Source: Streptomyces sp. CB01249 (GTDB lineage Bacteria > Actinomycetota > Actinomycetes > Streptomycetales > Streptomycetaceae). From it: 64,000 nt of DNA. The stretch spans positions 337,969 through 401,968 of the forward strand of contig NZ_LISW01000005.1 in assembly GCF_001905735.1 (NCBI RefSeq). The letters run 5' to 3'. Under the pieces are notes generated by a model. The model was not told the DNA's origin. It saw only the letters and a list, made by a program, of their open reading frames with translations, and ran no database searches. The translations under genes were made by a program, and so were the position numbers. Of the stretch, positions 32,806 to 40,691 are shown piece by piece. Each line of letters opens with the position of its first letter. The first letter of the stretch is position 1.

Positions 32806-33127
32806 CCGGGAGGCTCACCTCCCGCTCCGCCACGTCAGAGCCAGCCGACTTCGACGGCCTCTGGTGCCCGCATTCCAGCTGGATTCCGTCGGCGTCCGTC
32901 ACTGTGTACTCCAAGACGATCCTGGTCGGGTCGCCGTTCTCGTAAAGCCACACCGTGATGCCTCCCTCCCAGACGAGGGTGGAGGACCAGACATCGGCCC
33001 CCTCAGCTTCAGGTGTGATCGTGAAGACCTCCCCGGGCTTCAGGTAGAAGTCCTCACCGTACGGCTCGATGAAGAGACAGAGGTCGCCGTTGCCTGCGTT
33101 CTCCACAGGCAGCCTGTTGCGTCCCAC
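32771..33127 (-). CDS. Small hypothetical protein with tail read from transposase DNA
   Basis: 118 residues from GTG 33125-33127, just after a G-rich run. The frame is open to ATG 33199 but that part looks non-coding. The body is beta-strand-rich and acidic: NAGNGDLCLFIEPYGEDFYL, KPGEVFTITPEAEG, WEGGITVWLYENGDP. It resembles a family of about 100-residue Streptomyces hypothetical proteins that open with an NAGxxDLxLxxEPxG stretch. The last 15 or so residues (SLPVTGPGRDSAGG) come from the antisense strand of the transposase fragment, so the original C-terminus was probably replaced when the insertion arrived. Whether the protein is still functional is unclear. Confidence 0.6.
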   Translation of the reverse strand: MGRNRLPVENAGNGDLCLFIEPYGEDFYLKPGEVFTITPEAEGADVWSSTLVWEGGITVWLYENGDPTRIVLEYTVTDADGIQLECGHQRPSKSAGSDVAEREVSLPVTGPGRDSAGG

Positions 33128-33342
33128 TCCCCCCCCTAAGACCGCCGCTCCGGTGAGCCATTCCACAGTATCCGCCCACCCCAGCCTCGCCGGACTCAAA
33201 CTGGCTGTCCCCCTCGGGGGCTTTATCTGTTCGCAGCTTCGCAGCTGGCGGGGCAGTCACCAGTCCGGCCCGCCTCGTGTTCGCGGGAGCGTTGCCTGTG
33301 GGCCAAGCGGCTCGACGCTGATTCTTCCTGGATAATCGACGC

Positions 33343-33690
33343 ATGGCATCACAGCCCGGTCTTCCCGATCTACGCCGTGCCAAGTTCGCCCGGCGCCTGC
33401 CCGCAGCGCTCTCCGAGCTCGCCGGGCCCAAGCACGGCCCCGTGCGTCTGCCGCTCCGTCTTGCGTGGTCGGGGCTGACCACGTTCGACCTCGACCAGCC
33501 CCGGTTGCGGATGAGCTACTACCGCATCGTTCTGGCCGAGGGGCAGCGCGACGATCTGGTTCAGTACCTCGACCGGGACCTTCTCGTCGGCCTGTGGCCG
33601 ACTTTGCGCACACTGGTCAGCCGAGATATCCGTGAAGTCTGGGAGAGCTCTTTCGGCGAGCTGGGCGGCAGCGCGCGGGCCGCTGCGTGA
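33343..33690 (+). CDS. Small protein paired with an AbiEii-type nucleotidyltransferase
   Basis: 115 residues from ATG 33343, overlapping the next gene by GTGA. It opens MASQPGLPDLRRAKFARRLP and contains KHGPVRLPLRLAWSGLTTFD and YYRIVLAEGQRDDLVQYLDR, a compact alpha/beta protein with a helical end (VSRDIREVWESSFGEL). There is no membrane segment and no recognised family. In bicistronic AbiE-like and related toxin systems the first gene usually encodes the antitoxin or a regulatory partner, and gene order, overlap and size fit that role here. However, the usual winged-helix AbiEi features were not identified, so the assignment rests on context. Confidence 0.75.
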   Translation: MASQPGLPDLRRAKFARRLPAALSELAGPKHGPVRLPLRLAWSGLTTFDLDQPRLRMSYYRIVLAEGQRDDLVQYLDRDLLVGLWPTLRTLVSRDIREVWESSFGELGGSARAAA

Positions 33691-34358
33691 ACCTCACCGA
33701 CCTGCACCGCCGCTTGCTCGCAGACGTGCTCGCCGTGGGCGGCGCGTACCCCCTCGCACTCACCGGCGGCTACGCGGTCCAGGCCCACGGCCTGGTGGAC
33801 CGGCTCAGTCAGGACCTCGATGTCGCGACCGAGAACCCAGAACGCATGGAGGACATCGCCGCCGCCGTACGGACCGGACTGGAGCAGCGCGGGTGGAACG
33901 TAGAAGCTCTGGAGGCAGACCCGCTCTCCGCGCGCTTGATCGTGACCGACCCTGCCAGCCACGAAGAGTGTGAGGTCGACATCCTCAAAGAAGCACTCTG
34001 GAGGCCTCCCGTACACACCGAGCACGGTTTGGTGCTGTCCCTCGAAGATGTCGTGGGCACGAAGGTCCGCGCCCTGGCCGACCGCGGGCTCGCCAGGGAC
34101 TTGATCGACGTACAGGCCGCCACCGACCGTTGGAACCCCGTCGAACTCGAAGAACTCGGCCGGCGCCATGCCCGGGACTCCTTCGATCTCAGCGAGCTCC
34201 AAGCTCGTCTGGCCGGAGCCGACTGGGTCGATGACACGGAATTCGCCGCCTACGGACTCGGCCGGGAGGCGATCGCCGAGCTCCGCCAGTGGGCACAAGC
34301 TTGGGCCGACGACATCGGAGAACGACTTCACGAGCTCGAGTCCCCGCACGAGGATTAA
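33687..34358 (+). CDS. Nucleotidyltransferase, AbiEii/AbiGii toxin-like
   Basis: 223 residues from GTG 33687. The nucleotidyltransferase signature is intact: LTGGYAVQAHG (26-36) then S41-QD43-L-D45, giving the Gly-Gly/Ser and two metal-binding Asp of the DNA-polymerase-beta superfamily; ECEVDIL further on supplies the third acidic residue. VLSLEDVVGTKVRALADRG follows, as in AbiEii/AbiGii and related toxins that add nucleotides to tRNA or use GTP. It is coupled to the upstream small gene and may confer abortive-infection-type phage defence or act as a toxin. A hairpin at 34454 may end the transcript. Codon bias is slightly weaker than in core genes. Confidence 0.85.
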   Translation: MNLTDLHRRLLADVLAVGGAYPLALTGGYAVQAHGLVDRLSQDLDVATENPERMEDIAAAVRTGLEQRGWNVEALEADPLSARLIVTDPASHEECEVDILKEALWRPPVHTEHGLVLSLEDVVGTKVRALADRGLARDLIDVQAATDRWNPVELEELGRRHARDSFDLSELQARLAGADWVDDTEFAAYGLGREAIAELRQWAQAWADDIGERLHELESPHED

Positions 34359-34453
34359 CGGCCTGACGATACCGGCCGCGTGACACGTTGCGACTGCACC
34401 AGGCCAAGCACCAGGGAATCCGCGTCTAGAAGCCCCCGGCTCCGTGAAAGGAT

Positions 34454-34493
34454 GCCCGGCACCATGAGAACCATCAGATTTACGGTGTCGGGC
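34454..34493. terminator. Possible hairpin downstream of the nucleotidyltransferase gene
   Basis: GCCCGGCACC (34454-34463) can pair with GGTGTCGGGC (34484-34493), with one G-U pair, across a 20-base loop. It lies about 95 bases after the toxin-like gene and 12 bases before the pseudouridine synthase start, so it may be a weak terminator or a leader structure. Confidence 0.35.
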
Positions 34494-34504
34494 GGCGGCC
34501 CCCG

Positions 34505-35443
34505 GTGAGGGGCCGGGCTAAGCCGCCGTCGGCGCCGCTTCCCCAGCGTGACGGTGTCGATCCGGTACGGGTGCGGCTTCCCGCCGACCCGGACGGGCGG
34601 TGGGCGACAGTCGGGGATCATCTCCTCGACCGGTTCGCCGGGGCGATCGGCGCGGAGCGGGTGGTGGCGCTCCTCGCGCGCGGGCGGTTCGTCTCCGCGG
34701 AGGGCCCGGTCACCGGCGACGAGGCGTACACGGCGGGGCTCTACCTCTGGTTCCACCGGGACTTCGCGCCGGAGGTGCCCGTGCCGTTCCCGGTCGGCGT
34801 GGTGTACCGCGACGCGCATCTGGTCGTCGCGGACAAGCCGCACTTCCTGGCGACGATGCCGCGGGGCCGGCACATCACGGAGACGGCGGTGGCCCGGCTC
34901 CGCCGTGAGCTGGATCTGCCGGAGTTGCAGCCCGCGCACCGGCTGGACCGGCTGACGGCGGGGCTGGTGCTGTTCGTGGTGCGGCCCGGGGAGCGCGGGG
35001 CGTACCAGACGCTGTTCCGGGACCGGCTGGTGCGCAAGGAGTACGAGGCGGTGGCCCCGTACGATCCCTCGCTCGCGCTGCCGCGTACCGTGCGCAGCCG
35101 CATCGTGAAGGAGCGCGGGGTGCTCGCCGCGCGCGAGGAGCCGGGCGAGCCGAACAGCGCGAGCCGGATCGAGCTGCTGGAACACCGGGACGGGCTCGGC
35201 CGGTACCGGCTGCTGCCCGCGACCGGGCGCACGCACCAGCTGCGGGTGCACATGAACAGCCTGGGCCTGCCGCTGGTCGACGATCCGGTGTACCCGGTGA
35301 CCGAGCCGGACCCGGCGCCCGGCGACTTCTCGCGCCCGCTGCAACTGCTCGCCCGGGTGCTGGAGTTCACCGACCCGGTCACGGGAGAGCCGCGCCGCTT
35401 CGAGAGCGAGCTGCGGCTCTCCGCGTGGCCGGAAGAGGGCTAG
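34505..35443 (+). CDS. RluA-family pseudouridine synthase
   Basis: 312 residues from GTG 34505; the Shine-Dalgarno sequence is weak. An N-terminal segment of about 100 residues (with VPFPVGVVYRDAHLVVADKP) leads to the RluA catalytic motif HRLDRLTAGL at 145-154, with Asp148 as the attacking residue. Later GRTHQLRVHMNSLGLPLVDD is the conserved C-terminal motif. The enzyme converts uridines to pseudouridine in rRNA or tRNA; the exact site cannot be told. Its stop codon overlaps that of the convergent MBL gene by four bases (35440-35443). It is the first clearly core gene after the accessory pocket. Confidence 0.9.
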   Translation: MRGRAKPPSAPLPQRDGVDPVRVRLPADPDGRWATVGDHLLDRFAGAIGAERVVALLARGRFVSAEGPVTGDEAYTAGLYLWFHRDFAPEVPVPFPVGVVYRDAHLVVADKPHFLATMPRGRHITETAVARLRRELDLPELQPAHRLDRLTAGLVLFVVRPGERGAYQTLFRDRLVRKEYEAVAPYDPSLALPRTVRSRIVKERGVLAAREEPGEPNSASRIELLEHRDGLGRYRLLPATGRTHQLRVHMNSLGLPLVDDPVYPVTEPDPAPGDFSRPLQLLARVLEFTDPVTGEPRRFESELRLSAWPEEG

Positions 35444-36069
35444 TGGCCCCTGGCGATCCACTCGTCCAGGTGCGGGGCCTCCGCGCCGATCGTCGTGGAG
35501 TCGCCGTGGCCGGTGCGCACCTCGGTCGCCGGGTCCAGGGCCAGCAGGCGGTCCTTGATCGAGTCCACGATCACCGGGAAGGAGGAGAAAGAGCGGCCCG
35601 TGGCGCCGGGGCCGCCCTGGAAGAGCGTGTCACCGGTGAAGACCGTGGCCAGCCCGGGGGCGTACAGGCAGACCGCGCCGGGGGCGTGGCCCGGGGTGTG
35701 CAGGACGGTCAGCGTGGTCCCGGCGACGGTGATCTCCTGGCCGTCGGTCAGTTCGCCGTCGGGGGCCCGGTCCGGGTGGGTCTGCTTCCACAGCGGCAGG
35801 TCGTCCGGGTGCAGCAGGATCGGCGCGCCGGTGGCGTCGGCGAGCGCGGGGGCCGCGTCGATGTGGTCGTTGTGCGCGTGAGTGCAGATGATGGCGCGCA
35901 GCGTGCGGCCGCCGAGGGCTTCCTCGATCGCGGCCGCGTCGTGGGCGGCGTCGATGACGACGGCCTCGGAGTCGTCGCCGACGATCCAGACGTTGTTGTC
36001 GACGTCCCACTCGCCGCCGTCGAGGGCGAAGGTGCCGGAGGTGACGAGGTGGTCGATGCGGGCGGTCAT
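35440..36069 (-). CDS. MBL-fold metallohydrolase paired with mycothiol dehydrogenase
   Basis: 209 residues from ATG 36067-36069, overlapping the dehydrogenase stop (TGATG). Metal ligands are the H64-x-H66-x-D68-H69 motif in CTHAHNDHID, His in TPGHAPG (about 128) and Asp in FTGDTLFQGG (about 145), followed by TGHGDST. It belongs to the glyoxalase II-like branch. Pairing with the mycothiol-dependent formaldehyde dehydrogenase is conserved in actinobacteria, so it probably hydrolyses the S-formylmycothiol product or a related thioester; this is inference from context. It is cytoplasmic, with no signal peptide. Confidence 0.9.
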   Translation of the reverse strand: MTARIDHLVTSGTFALDGGEWDVDNNVWIVGDDSEAVVIDAAHDAAAIEEALGGRTLRAIICTHAHNDHIDAAPALADATGAPILLHPDDLPLWKQTHPDRAPDGELTDGQEITVAGTTLTVLHTPGHAPGAVCLYAPGLATVFTGDTLFQGGPGATGRSFSSFPVIVDSIKDRLLALDPATEVRTGHGDSTTIGAEAPHLDEWIARGH

Positions 36070-37154
36070 CAGAACACCACCACCGAGCGCAGGACGTCGC
36101 CGTCGTGCATCCGGCCGAACGCCTGCTCGATGTCACCGAGGCCGATGGTCTCCGTGACGAACGCGGCGAGGTCGAGCCGCCCCTGCTGATGGAGGTCGAT
36201 CAGCATCGGGAAGTCGCGGGACGGCAGGCAGTCCCCGTACCAGGAGGACTTGAGCGAGCCGCCGCGGCCGAAGACGTCGAGCAGCGGGAGTTCGAGCTGC
36301 ATCTCGGGCGTGGGGACGCCGACGAGGACGACGGTGCCGGCGAGGTCGCGGGCGTAGAACGCCTGCTTGTACGTCTCCGGGCGGCCGACGGCCTCGATGA
36401 CGACGTCGGCGCCGTTGCCGCCGGTCAGCTCGCGGATGGCCTCGACGGGGTCGGTGGAGCGGGAGTTGACGGTGTGCGTGGCACCCATCGACTTCGCCGT
36501 CTCCAGCTTGCGGTCGTCGATGTCCACGGCGATGATCTTCGCCGCTCCGGCCAGCCGGGCACCCGCGACGGCCGCGTCGCCGACGCCGCCGCAGCCGATG
36601 ACGGCGACCGAGTCGCCGCGGCCGACCTGGCCGGTGTTGATGGCGGCGCCGATGCCCGCCATGACACCGCAGCCGAGGAGCCCGGCCACCTCGGGGGCGA
36701 CCGCCGGGTCCACCTTGGTGCACTGGCCGGAGGCGACGAGGGTCTTCTCGGCGAAGGCGCCGATGCCCAGGGCCGGGGACAGCTCGGTGCCGTCGAGGAG
36801 GGTCATCTTCTGCTTCGCGTTGTGCGTGTCGAAGCAGTACCAGGGGCGTCCGCGCAGACAGGCGCGGCACTGGCCGCACACCGCACGCCAGTTGAGGATC
36901 ACGAAGTCGCCGGGCGCGACGTCGGTGACGCCCTCGCCGACGGACTCCACGACGCCTGCGGCCTCGTGGCCGAGGAGGAAGGGGAACTCGTCGTTGATGC
37001 CGCCCTGCTTGTAGTGCAGGTCGGTGTGGCAGACGCCGCACGCCTGGATCTTGACCACGGCCTCACCGGGGCCGGGGTCCGGAATGACGATCGTCTCGAC
37101 GCGGACCGGTTCGTTCTTCCCCGGCGCGATGACCCCTTGTACGTGCTGCGGCAT
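36069..37154 (-). CDS. mscR: S-(hydroxymethyl)mycothiol dehydrogenase
   Basis: 361 residues from ATG 37152-37154. A zinc-dependent class III-like alcohol dehydrogenase with catalytic zinc ligands Cys42 and His63-Glu64 (GHEAAG), structural zinc Cys93, Cys96, Cys99 and Cys107, and an NAD-binding VIGCGGVGDAAVAG near 195-208. The length and the opening MPQHVQGVIAPGKNEPV match actinobacterial mycothiol-dependent formaldehyde dehydrogenases, which oxidise the formaldehyde-mycothiol adduct with NAD. It is the first gene of the pair with the MBL protein. It also tells that the host makes mycothiol, the actinobacterial thiol. Confidence 0.92.
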   Translation of the reverse strand: MPQHVQGVIAPGKNEPVRVETIVIPDPGPGEAVVKIQACGVCHTDLHYKQGGINDEFPFLLGHEAAGVVESVGEGVTDVAPGDFVILNWRAVCGQCRACLRGRPWYCFDTHNAKQKMTLLDGTELSPALGIGAFAEKTLVASGQCTKVDPAVAPEVAGLLGCGVMAGIGAAINTGQVGRGDSVAVIGCGGVGDAAVAGARLAGAAKIIAVDIDDRKLETAKSMGATHTVNSRSTDPVEAIRELTGGNGADVVIEAVGRPETYKQAFYARDLAGTVVLVGVPTPEMQLELPLLDVFGRGGSLKSSWYGDCLPSRDFPMLIDLHQQGRLDLAAFVTETIGLGDIEQAFGRMHDGDVLRSVVVF

Positions 37155-37259
37155 TCCCGTGGACTCCCTTTTCCCGACTCTTCACTGAGACCGGTGCTCC
37201 CGGTTTTCGGCCGGGATCGATCACGGGCCACGGTACGCCGTGCGGAGTGTCCGCCGGAC

Positions 37260-37961
37260 TCAGGGCGCGAGGACGTCCAGCTCGTGGAGGGCGCCGACGG
37301 CGATCTCCTTCGTCAGCCGCTCGGCCTCGTCGGCGTCGCCCGCGCGTACGGCCTCGGCGAGGCGTACGTGGAGGGTGACCGCCGCCGGGTCGGGGTCCTC
37401 GAACATCACCTGGTGGTGCGTACGGCCCGCCAGGACCTCGGCGACCACGTCGCCCAGGCGCGCGAACATCTCGTTGCCGGAGGCGTTGAGGACGATGCGG
37501 TGGAACGCGATGTCGTGTTCGAGGTAGCCCTCCAGCTGCTGGCCGCGCGAGGTGGCGACCATGCCGAGGGCGCGCTCGGTGAGCTCGGCGCACTGCTCCG
37601 GGGTGGCGTGGCGGGCGGCGAGCGAGGCGGCGACCGGCTCGATCGCGGACCGCAGGACGGTGAGGGAGCGCAGCTGGCGCGGGCGGTCGGCGCCCGCCAG
37701 CCGCCACCGGATGACCTGGGGGTCGTACACGTTCCACGCCTCGGTCGGCCGTACGGTCACGCCGACGCGGCGGCGGGACTCGACCAGGTGCATGGACTCC
37801 AGGACCCGGATCACCTCGCGGACCACCGTGCGCGAGACGTCGAAGCGCTGGGCCAGCTCGTCGGTGCGCAGCACCTGGCCGGGCGGGTGCTCCCCGGCGG
37901 CGATCTCCAGGCCCAGGGTGTCCAGGACATGCGTGTGGAGCCCCTGGGCAGGTGTGGTCAT
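37260..37961 (-). CDS. GntR-family regulator (FadR subfamily, FCD domain), probable gluconate repressor
   Basis: 233 residues from ATG 37959-37961; an ATG at 37994 would add 11 residues, and neither has a strong Shine-Dalgarno. The winged helix at residues 10-75 (LRTDELAQRFDVSRTVVREV, IRVLESMHLV) precedes an FCD ligand domain with metal-ligand candidates in EHDIAFHRIVLNASG and HVRLAEAVRAGD. It is divergent from the gluconate kinase/permease operon across 142 bases containing inverted repeats, so it most likely represses that operon until gluconate or its phosphate is present. The same gene order occurs in other Streptomyces. Confidence 0.88.
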   Translation of the reverse strand: MTTPAQGLHTHVLDTLGLEIAAGEHPPGQVLRTDELAQRFDVSRTVVREVIRVLESMHLVESRRRVGVTVRPTEAWNVYDPQVIRWRLAGADRPRQLRSLTVLRSAIEPVAASLAARHATPEQCAELTERALGMVATSRGQQLEGYLEHDIAFHRIVLNASGNEMFARLGDVVAEVLAGRTHHQVMFEDPDPAAVTLHVRLAEAVRAGDADEAERLTKEIAVGALHELDVLAP

Positions 37962-37997
37962 GGATCCAGGGTACGGGGCGACCTCCAGCGTCATTAA

Positions 37998-38036
37998 GTA
38001 CGACGTTTACGTCACACCCTCTTGAATAAGTCGTAC
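37998..38036. promoter_or_regulatory. Candidate GntR operator region
   Basis: Inverted half sites GTACGAC (37998-38004) and GTCGTAC (38030-38036) are 25 bases apart, about three helical turns centre to centre. Overlapping the left one is the palindrome GACGTTTACGTC (38002-38013). Both lie between the divergent gntR and gntK genes and fit the T/GTAC-rich operators of FadR-type GntR proteins. Confidence 0.5.
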
Positions 38037-38103
38037 GTATAGGTTTCAGTGGCGCGACGGACCGATGTCGAGGAAGACATCGCAGAGACAGCGAGGCACC
38101 GCT

Positions 38104-38613
38104 ATGAGCACCCCCCACGTCGTCGTGGTGATGGGCGTGGCAGGGACCGGCAAGACCACGATCGGCCCCCTGCTCGCCGACGCACTGGGCGTTCCGTACG
38201 CCGAGGGCGACGACTTCCATCCCCCGGCGAACATCGCCAAGATGTCGGCCGGCACCCCGCTGGACGACGCGGACCGGTGGCCCTGGCTCGACGCGATCGG
38301 ACAGTGGGCGCACGGCCGGGCGGGGCTCGGCGGGGTCGTCAGCAGCTCCGCGCTCAAGCGCGCCTACCGGGACCGGCTGCGTGCCGAGGCCCCGGGCGCG
38401 GTCTTCCTCCACCTGACCGGTGACCGGTCCCTGATCGAGGAGCGGATGGCGGGCCGCAAGGGCCACTTCATGCCGACCGCGCTCCTCGACTCCCAGTTCG
38501 CCACCCTCCAGCCGCTGGAGGACGACGAGGCCGGCGTCTCCGTGGACGTCTCCGGCTCCCCCGAAGAAATCACCCAGCGAGCCGTCGCCGCGTTGCGCCG
38601 GCTCGACAGCTAA
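38104..38613 (+). CDS. gntK: Gluconokinase
   Basis: 169 residues from ATG 38104; an upstream in-frame start at 38065 would read through the leader. P-loop GVAGTGKTT (11-19), then the gluconokinase signatures EGDDFHPPANIAKMSAGTPL (31-50) and DDADRWPWL, and later RKGHFMP. It phosphorylates D-gluconate to 6-phosphogluconate for the pentose phosphate pathway. It is followed after 11 bases by the permease, forming one operon. It is controlled from the region at 37998, probably by the divergent GntR protein. Confidence 0.93.
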   Translation: MSTPHVVVVMGVAGTGKTTIGPLLADALGVPYAEGDDFHPPANIAKMSAGTPLDDADRWPWLDAIGQWAHGRAGLGGVVSSSALKRAYRDRLRAEAPGAVFLHLTGDRSLIEERMAGRKGHFMPTALLDSQFATLQPLEDDEAGVSVDVSGSPEEITQRAVAALRRLDS

Positions 38614-38624
38614 GGACCACCACC

Positions 38625-40022
38625 GTGACCAGTCTCAGCGTCGAGACGCTGGCAGCGGACGCCGTCGAACCGATCACCTCGGCCGGCAACGCGCAGTTGG
38701 GCATCGCCGTCCTGGCGGGCATCGCCGTCATCGTCCTGCTCATCACCAAGTTCAAGATGCACGCGTTCCTCGCGCTCACCATCGGCTCGCTGGCGCTCGG
38801 CTCCTTCGCCGGTGCCGCGCCCGCGAAGACGATAGCCAGCTTCACCGCGGGCCTCGGTTCCACCGTCGCGGGCGTCGGCGTCCTGATCGCGCTCGGCGCG
38901 ATCCTGGGCAAGCTGCTCGCGGACTCCGGCGGCGCCGACCAGATCGTGGACACGATCCTGGCGCGGACGAGCAAGCGGGCCATGCCGTGGGCGATGGTCC
39001 TCATCGCCTCGATCATCGGCCTGCCGCTGTTCTTCGAGGTCGGGATCGTCCTGCTGATCCCGGTCGTGCTGCTCGTCGCCAAGCGCGGCAACTACTCCCT
39101 GATGCGCATCGGCATCCCGGCCCTGGCCGGCCTCTCCGTGATGCACGGCCTCATCCCGCCGCACCCCGGCCCGCTCGTCGCGATCGACGCGCTGGACGCC
39201 AACCTCGGTGTCACGCTGGCCCTCGGCGTGGTCGTCGCGATCCCGACGGTGATCCTGGCCGGACCGGTCTTCTCGCGTTACGCCGCCCGCTGGGTGGACA
39301 TCAAGGCGCCGGAGAAGATGATCCCGCAGCGCCCCTCCGAGGACCTGGAGCGCCGCCCCGGCTTCGGCGCCACCCTCGCCACCATCCTGCTGCCCGTCGT
39401 GCTGATGCTGATCAAGGCGCTCGTGGACATCGTGGTGGACGACCCCGAGCAGGGGCTCCAGAAGGTCACCGATGTGATCGGCTCGCCGCTGATCGCGCTG
39501 CTCGCGGCCGTGATCGTGGGCATGTTCACGCTGGGCCGGGCGGCCGGTTTCACCAAGGCGCGGCTCTCCACCACCGTGGAGAAGTCCCTCGCCCCGATCG
39601 CCGGTGTGCTGCTCATCGTGGGCGCGGGCGGCGGCTTCAAGCAGACGCTGATCGACGCGGGCGTGGGCCAGATGATCCTGGACTTCTCCGAGGACTGGTC
39701 GATCCCCGCGCTGCTGCTCGGCTGGCTGATCGCGGTCGCGATCCGGCTGGCGACCGGCTCGGCGACCGTGGCGACGATCTCGGCGGCCGGTCTGGTCGCC
39801 CCGCTCGCGGCCGACATGTCGACCTCGCACGCGGCCCTGCTGGTCCTCGCCGTCGGCGCGGGCTCGCTCTTCTTCAGCCATGTCAACGACGCCGGTTTCT
39901 GGCTGGTGAAGGAGTACTTCGGCATGGACGTGGGCCAGACGGTGAAGACCTGGTCGGTGATGGAGACGATCATCTCCGTGGTCTCGCTGGTCTTCATCCT
40001 GCTGCTGTCACTGATCCTCTAG
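38625..40022 (+). CDS. gntP: Gluconate:H+ symporter, GntP family
   Basis: 465 residues from GTG 38625. About 12 hydrophobic segments run through the protein, beginning near residue 26 (IAVLAGIAVIVLLI). GntP-type signatures include LGAILGKLLADSGGADQI, HGLIPPHPGPLVAIDAL and FFSHVNDAGFWLVKEYFGM. It imports gluconate with protons for the kinase encoded just upstream. The stop lies 15 bases inside the convergent cytochrome b gene (overlap 40008-40022), so there is no terminator space between the two transcripts. Confidence 0.93.
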   Translation: MTSLSVETLAADAVEPITSAGNAQLGIAVLAGIAVIVLLITKFKMHAFLALTIGSLALGSFAGAAPAKTIASFTAGLGSTVAGVGVLIALGAILGKLLADSGGADQIVDTILARTSKRAMPWAMVLIASIIGLPLFFEVGIVLLIPVVLLVAKRGNYSLMRIGIPALAGLSVMHGLIPPHPGPLVAIDALDANLGVTLALGVVVAIPTVILAGPVFSRYAARWVDIKAPEKMIPQRPSEDLERRPGFGATLATILLPVVLMLIKALVDIVVDDPEQGLQKVTDVIGSPLIALLAAVIVGMFTLGRAAGFTKARLSTTVEKSLAPIAGVLLIVGAGGGFKQTLIDAGVGQMILDFSEDWSIPALLLGWLIAVAIRLATGSATVATISAAGLVAPLAADMSTSHAALLVLAVGAGSLFFSHVNDAGFWLVKEYFGMDVGQTVKTWSVMETIISVVSLVFILLLSLIL

Positions 40023-40691
40023 CCGGTCCTCCGCCCCGGGTGCCCACAGCGGGTGCTCGCGGCGGGCCCACGCCCGGCCCACCGACCCGGAGCGCATGCC
40101 GCGGCGTGCCTCCGGGTCGGCGTATGCCTTGGCGATGTGCCCGGCCAGCACCAGGCCCGCCGCGAGGGCCAGCCAGTCGTGGACGAAGGTCGCGGAGGTG
40201 CGCCAGACCAGCGGGGCGAATCCGGTGAACCACATCAGGAGCCCGGTGCCCGCCATGACGAGCACCGCTCCGGCGATCCACGCCGCGTAGAGCTTCTGCC
40301 CGGCGTTGAACTTCCCGGCCGGGCGCGCGCCGGGCCGCCGGTCGCGCCGCAGGACCGCCCGCAGCCAGGTCCGGTCGTGCGGCCCGAACCGGTTGAGCCG
40401 CCGCAGGTCCGCCCGCAGCGACCGCGCCGCGAGACCCGCGAGCAGCGGTACGGGGATGAGCAGCCCGGACCACTCGTGCACGGTCACCACGAGGTGGCGG
40501 CGCCCGACGAGTTCGGCGAGCTGCGGCACGTACAGGCAGGCGGCCGAGGCCACGCACAGCAGCATCAGCGCGGCGGTGGCCCGGTGCACCAGGCGCACCG
40601 GGCGGGCGAACCGGTGGACCCGGCCCGCCGGTTCAGACGGTGGGGGCGTCCTCGCGGCCGTTGGACCGGCCGACCCAGGCGTCGACGTCAT
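40008..40691 (-). CDS. Cytochrome b561-type membrane subunit
   Basis: 227 residues from ATG 40689-40691. Four hydrophobic helices with histidines in haem-ligand positions: LVHRATAALMLLC, TVHEWSGLLIPVPLLAGL, a third with AAWIAGAVLVMAGTGLLMWF, and FVHDWLALAAGLVLAGHIAK. It matches b-type haem subunits of the formate-dehydrogenase/cytochrome b561 kind. It overlaps by 59 bases the molybdopterin oxidoreductase gene upstream, so the pair probably forms an electron-transfer system in which this protein exchanges electrons with the quinone pool. Confidence 0.85.
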   Translation of the reverse strand: MTSTPGSAGPTAARTPPPSEPAGRVHRFARPVRLVHRATAALMLLCVASAACLYVPQLAELVGRRHLVVTVHEWSGLLIPVPLLAGLAARSLRADLRRLNRFGPHDRTWLRAVLRRDRRPGARPAGKFNAGQKLYAAWIAGAVLVMAGTGLLMWFTGFAPLVWRTSATFVHDWLALAAGLVLAGHIAKAYADPEARRGMRSGSVGRAWARREHPLWAPGAEDRLEDQ

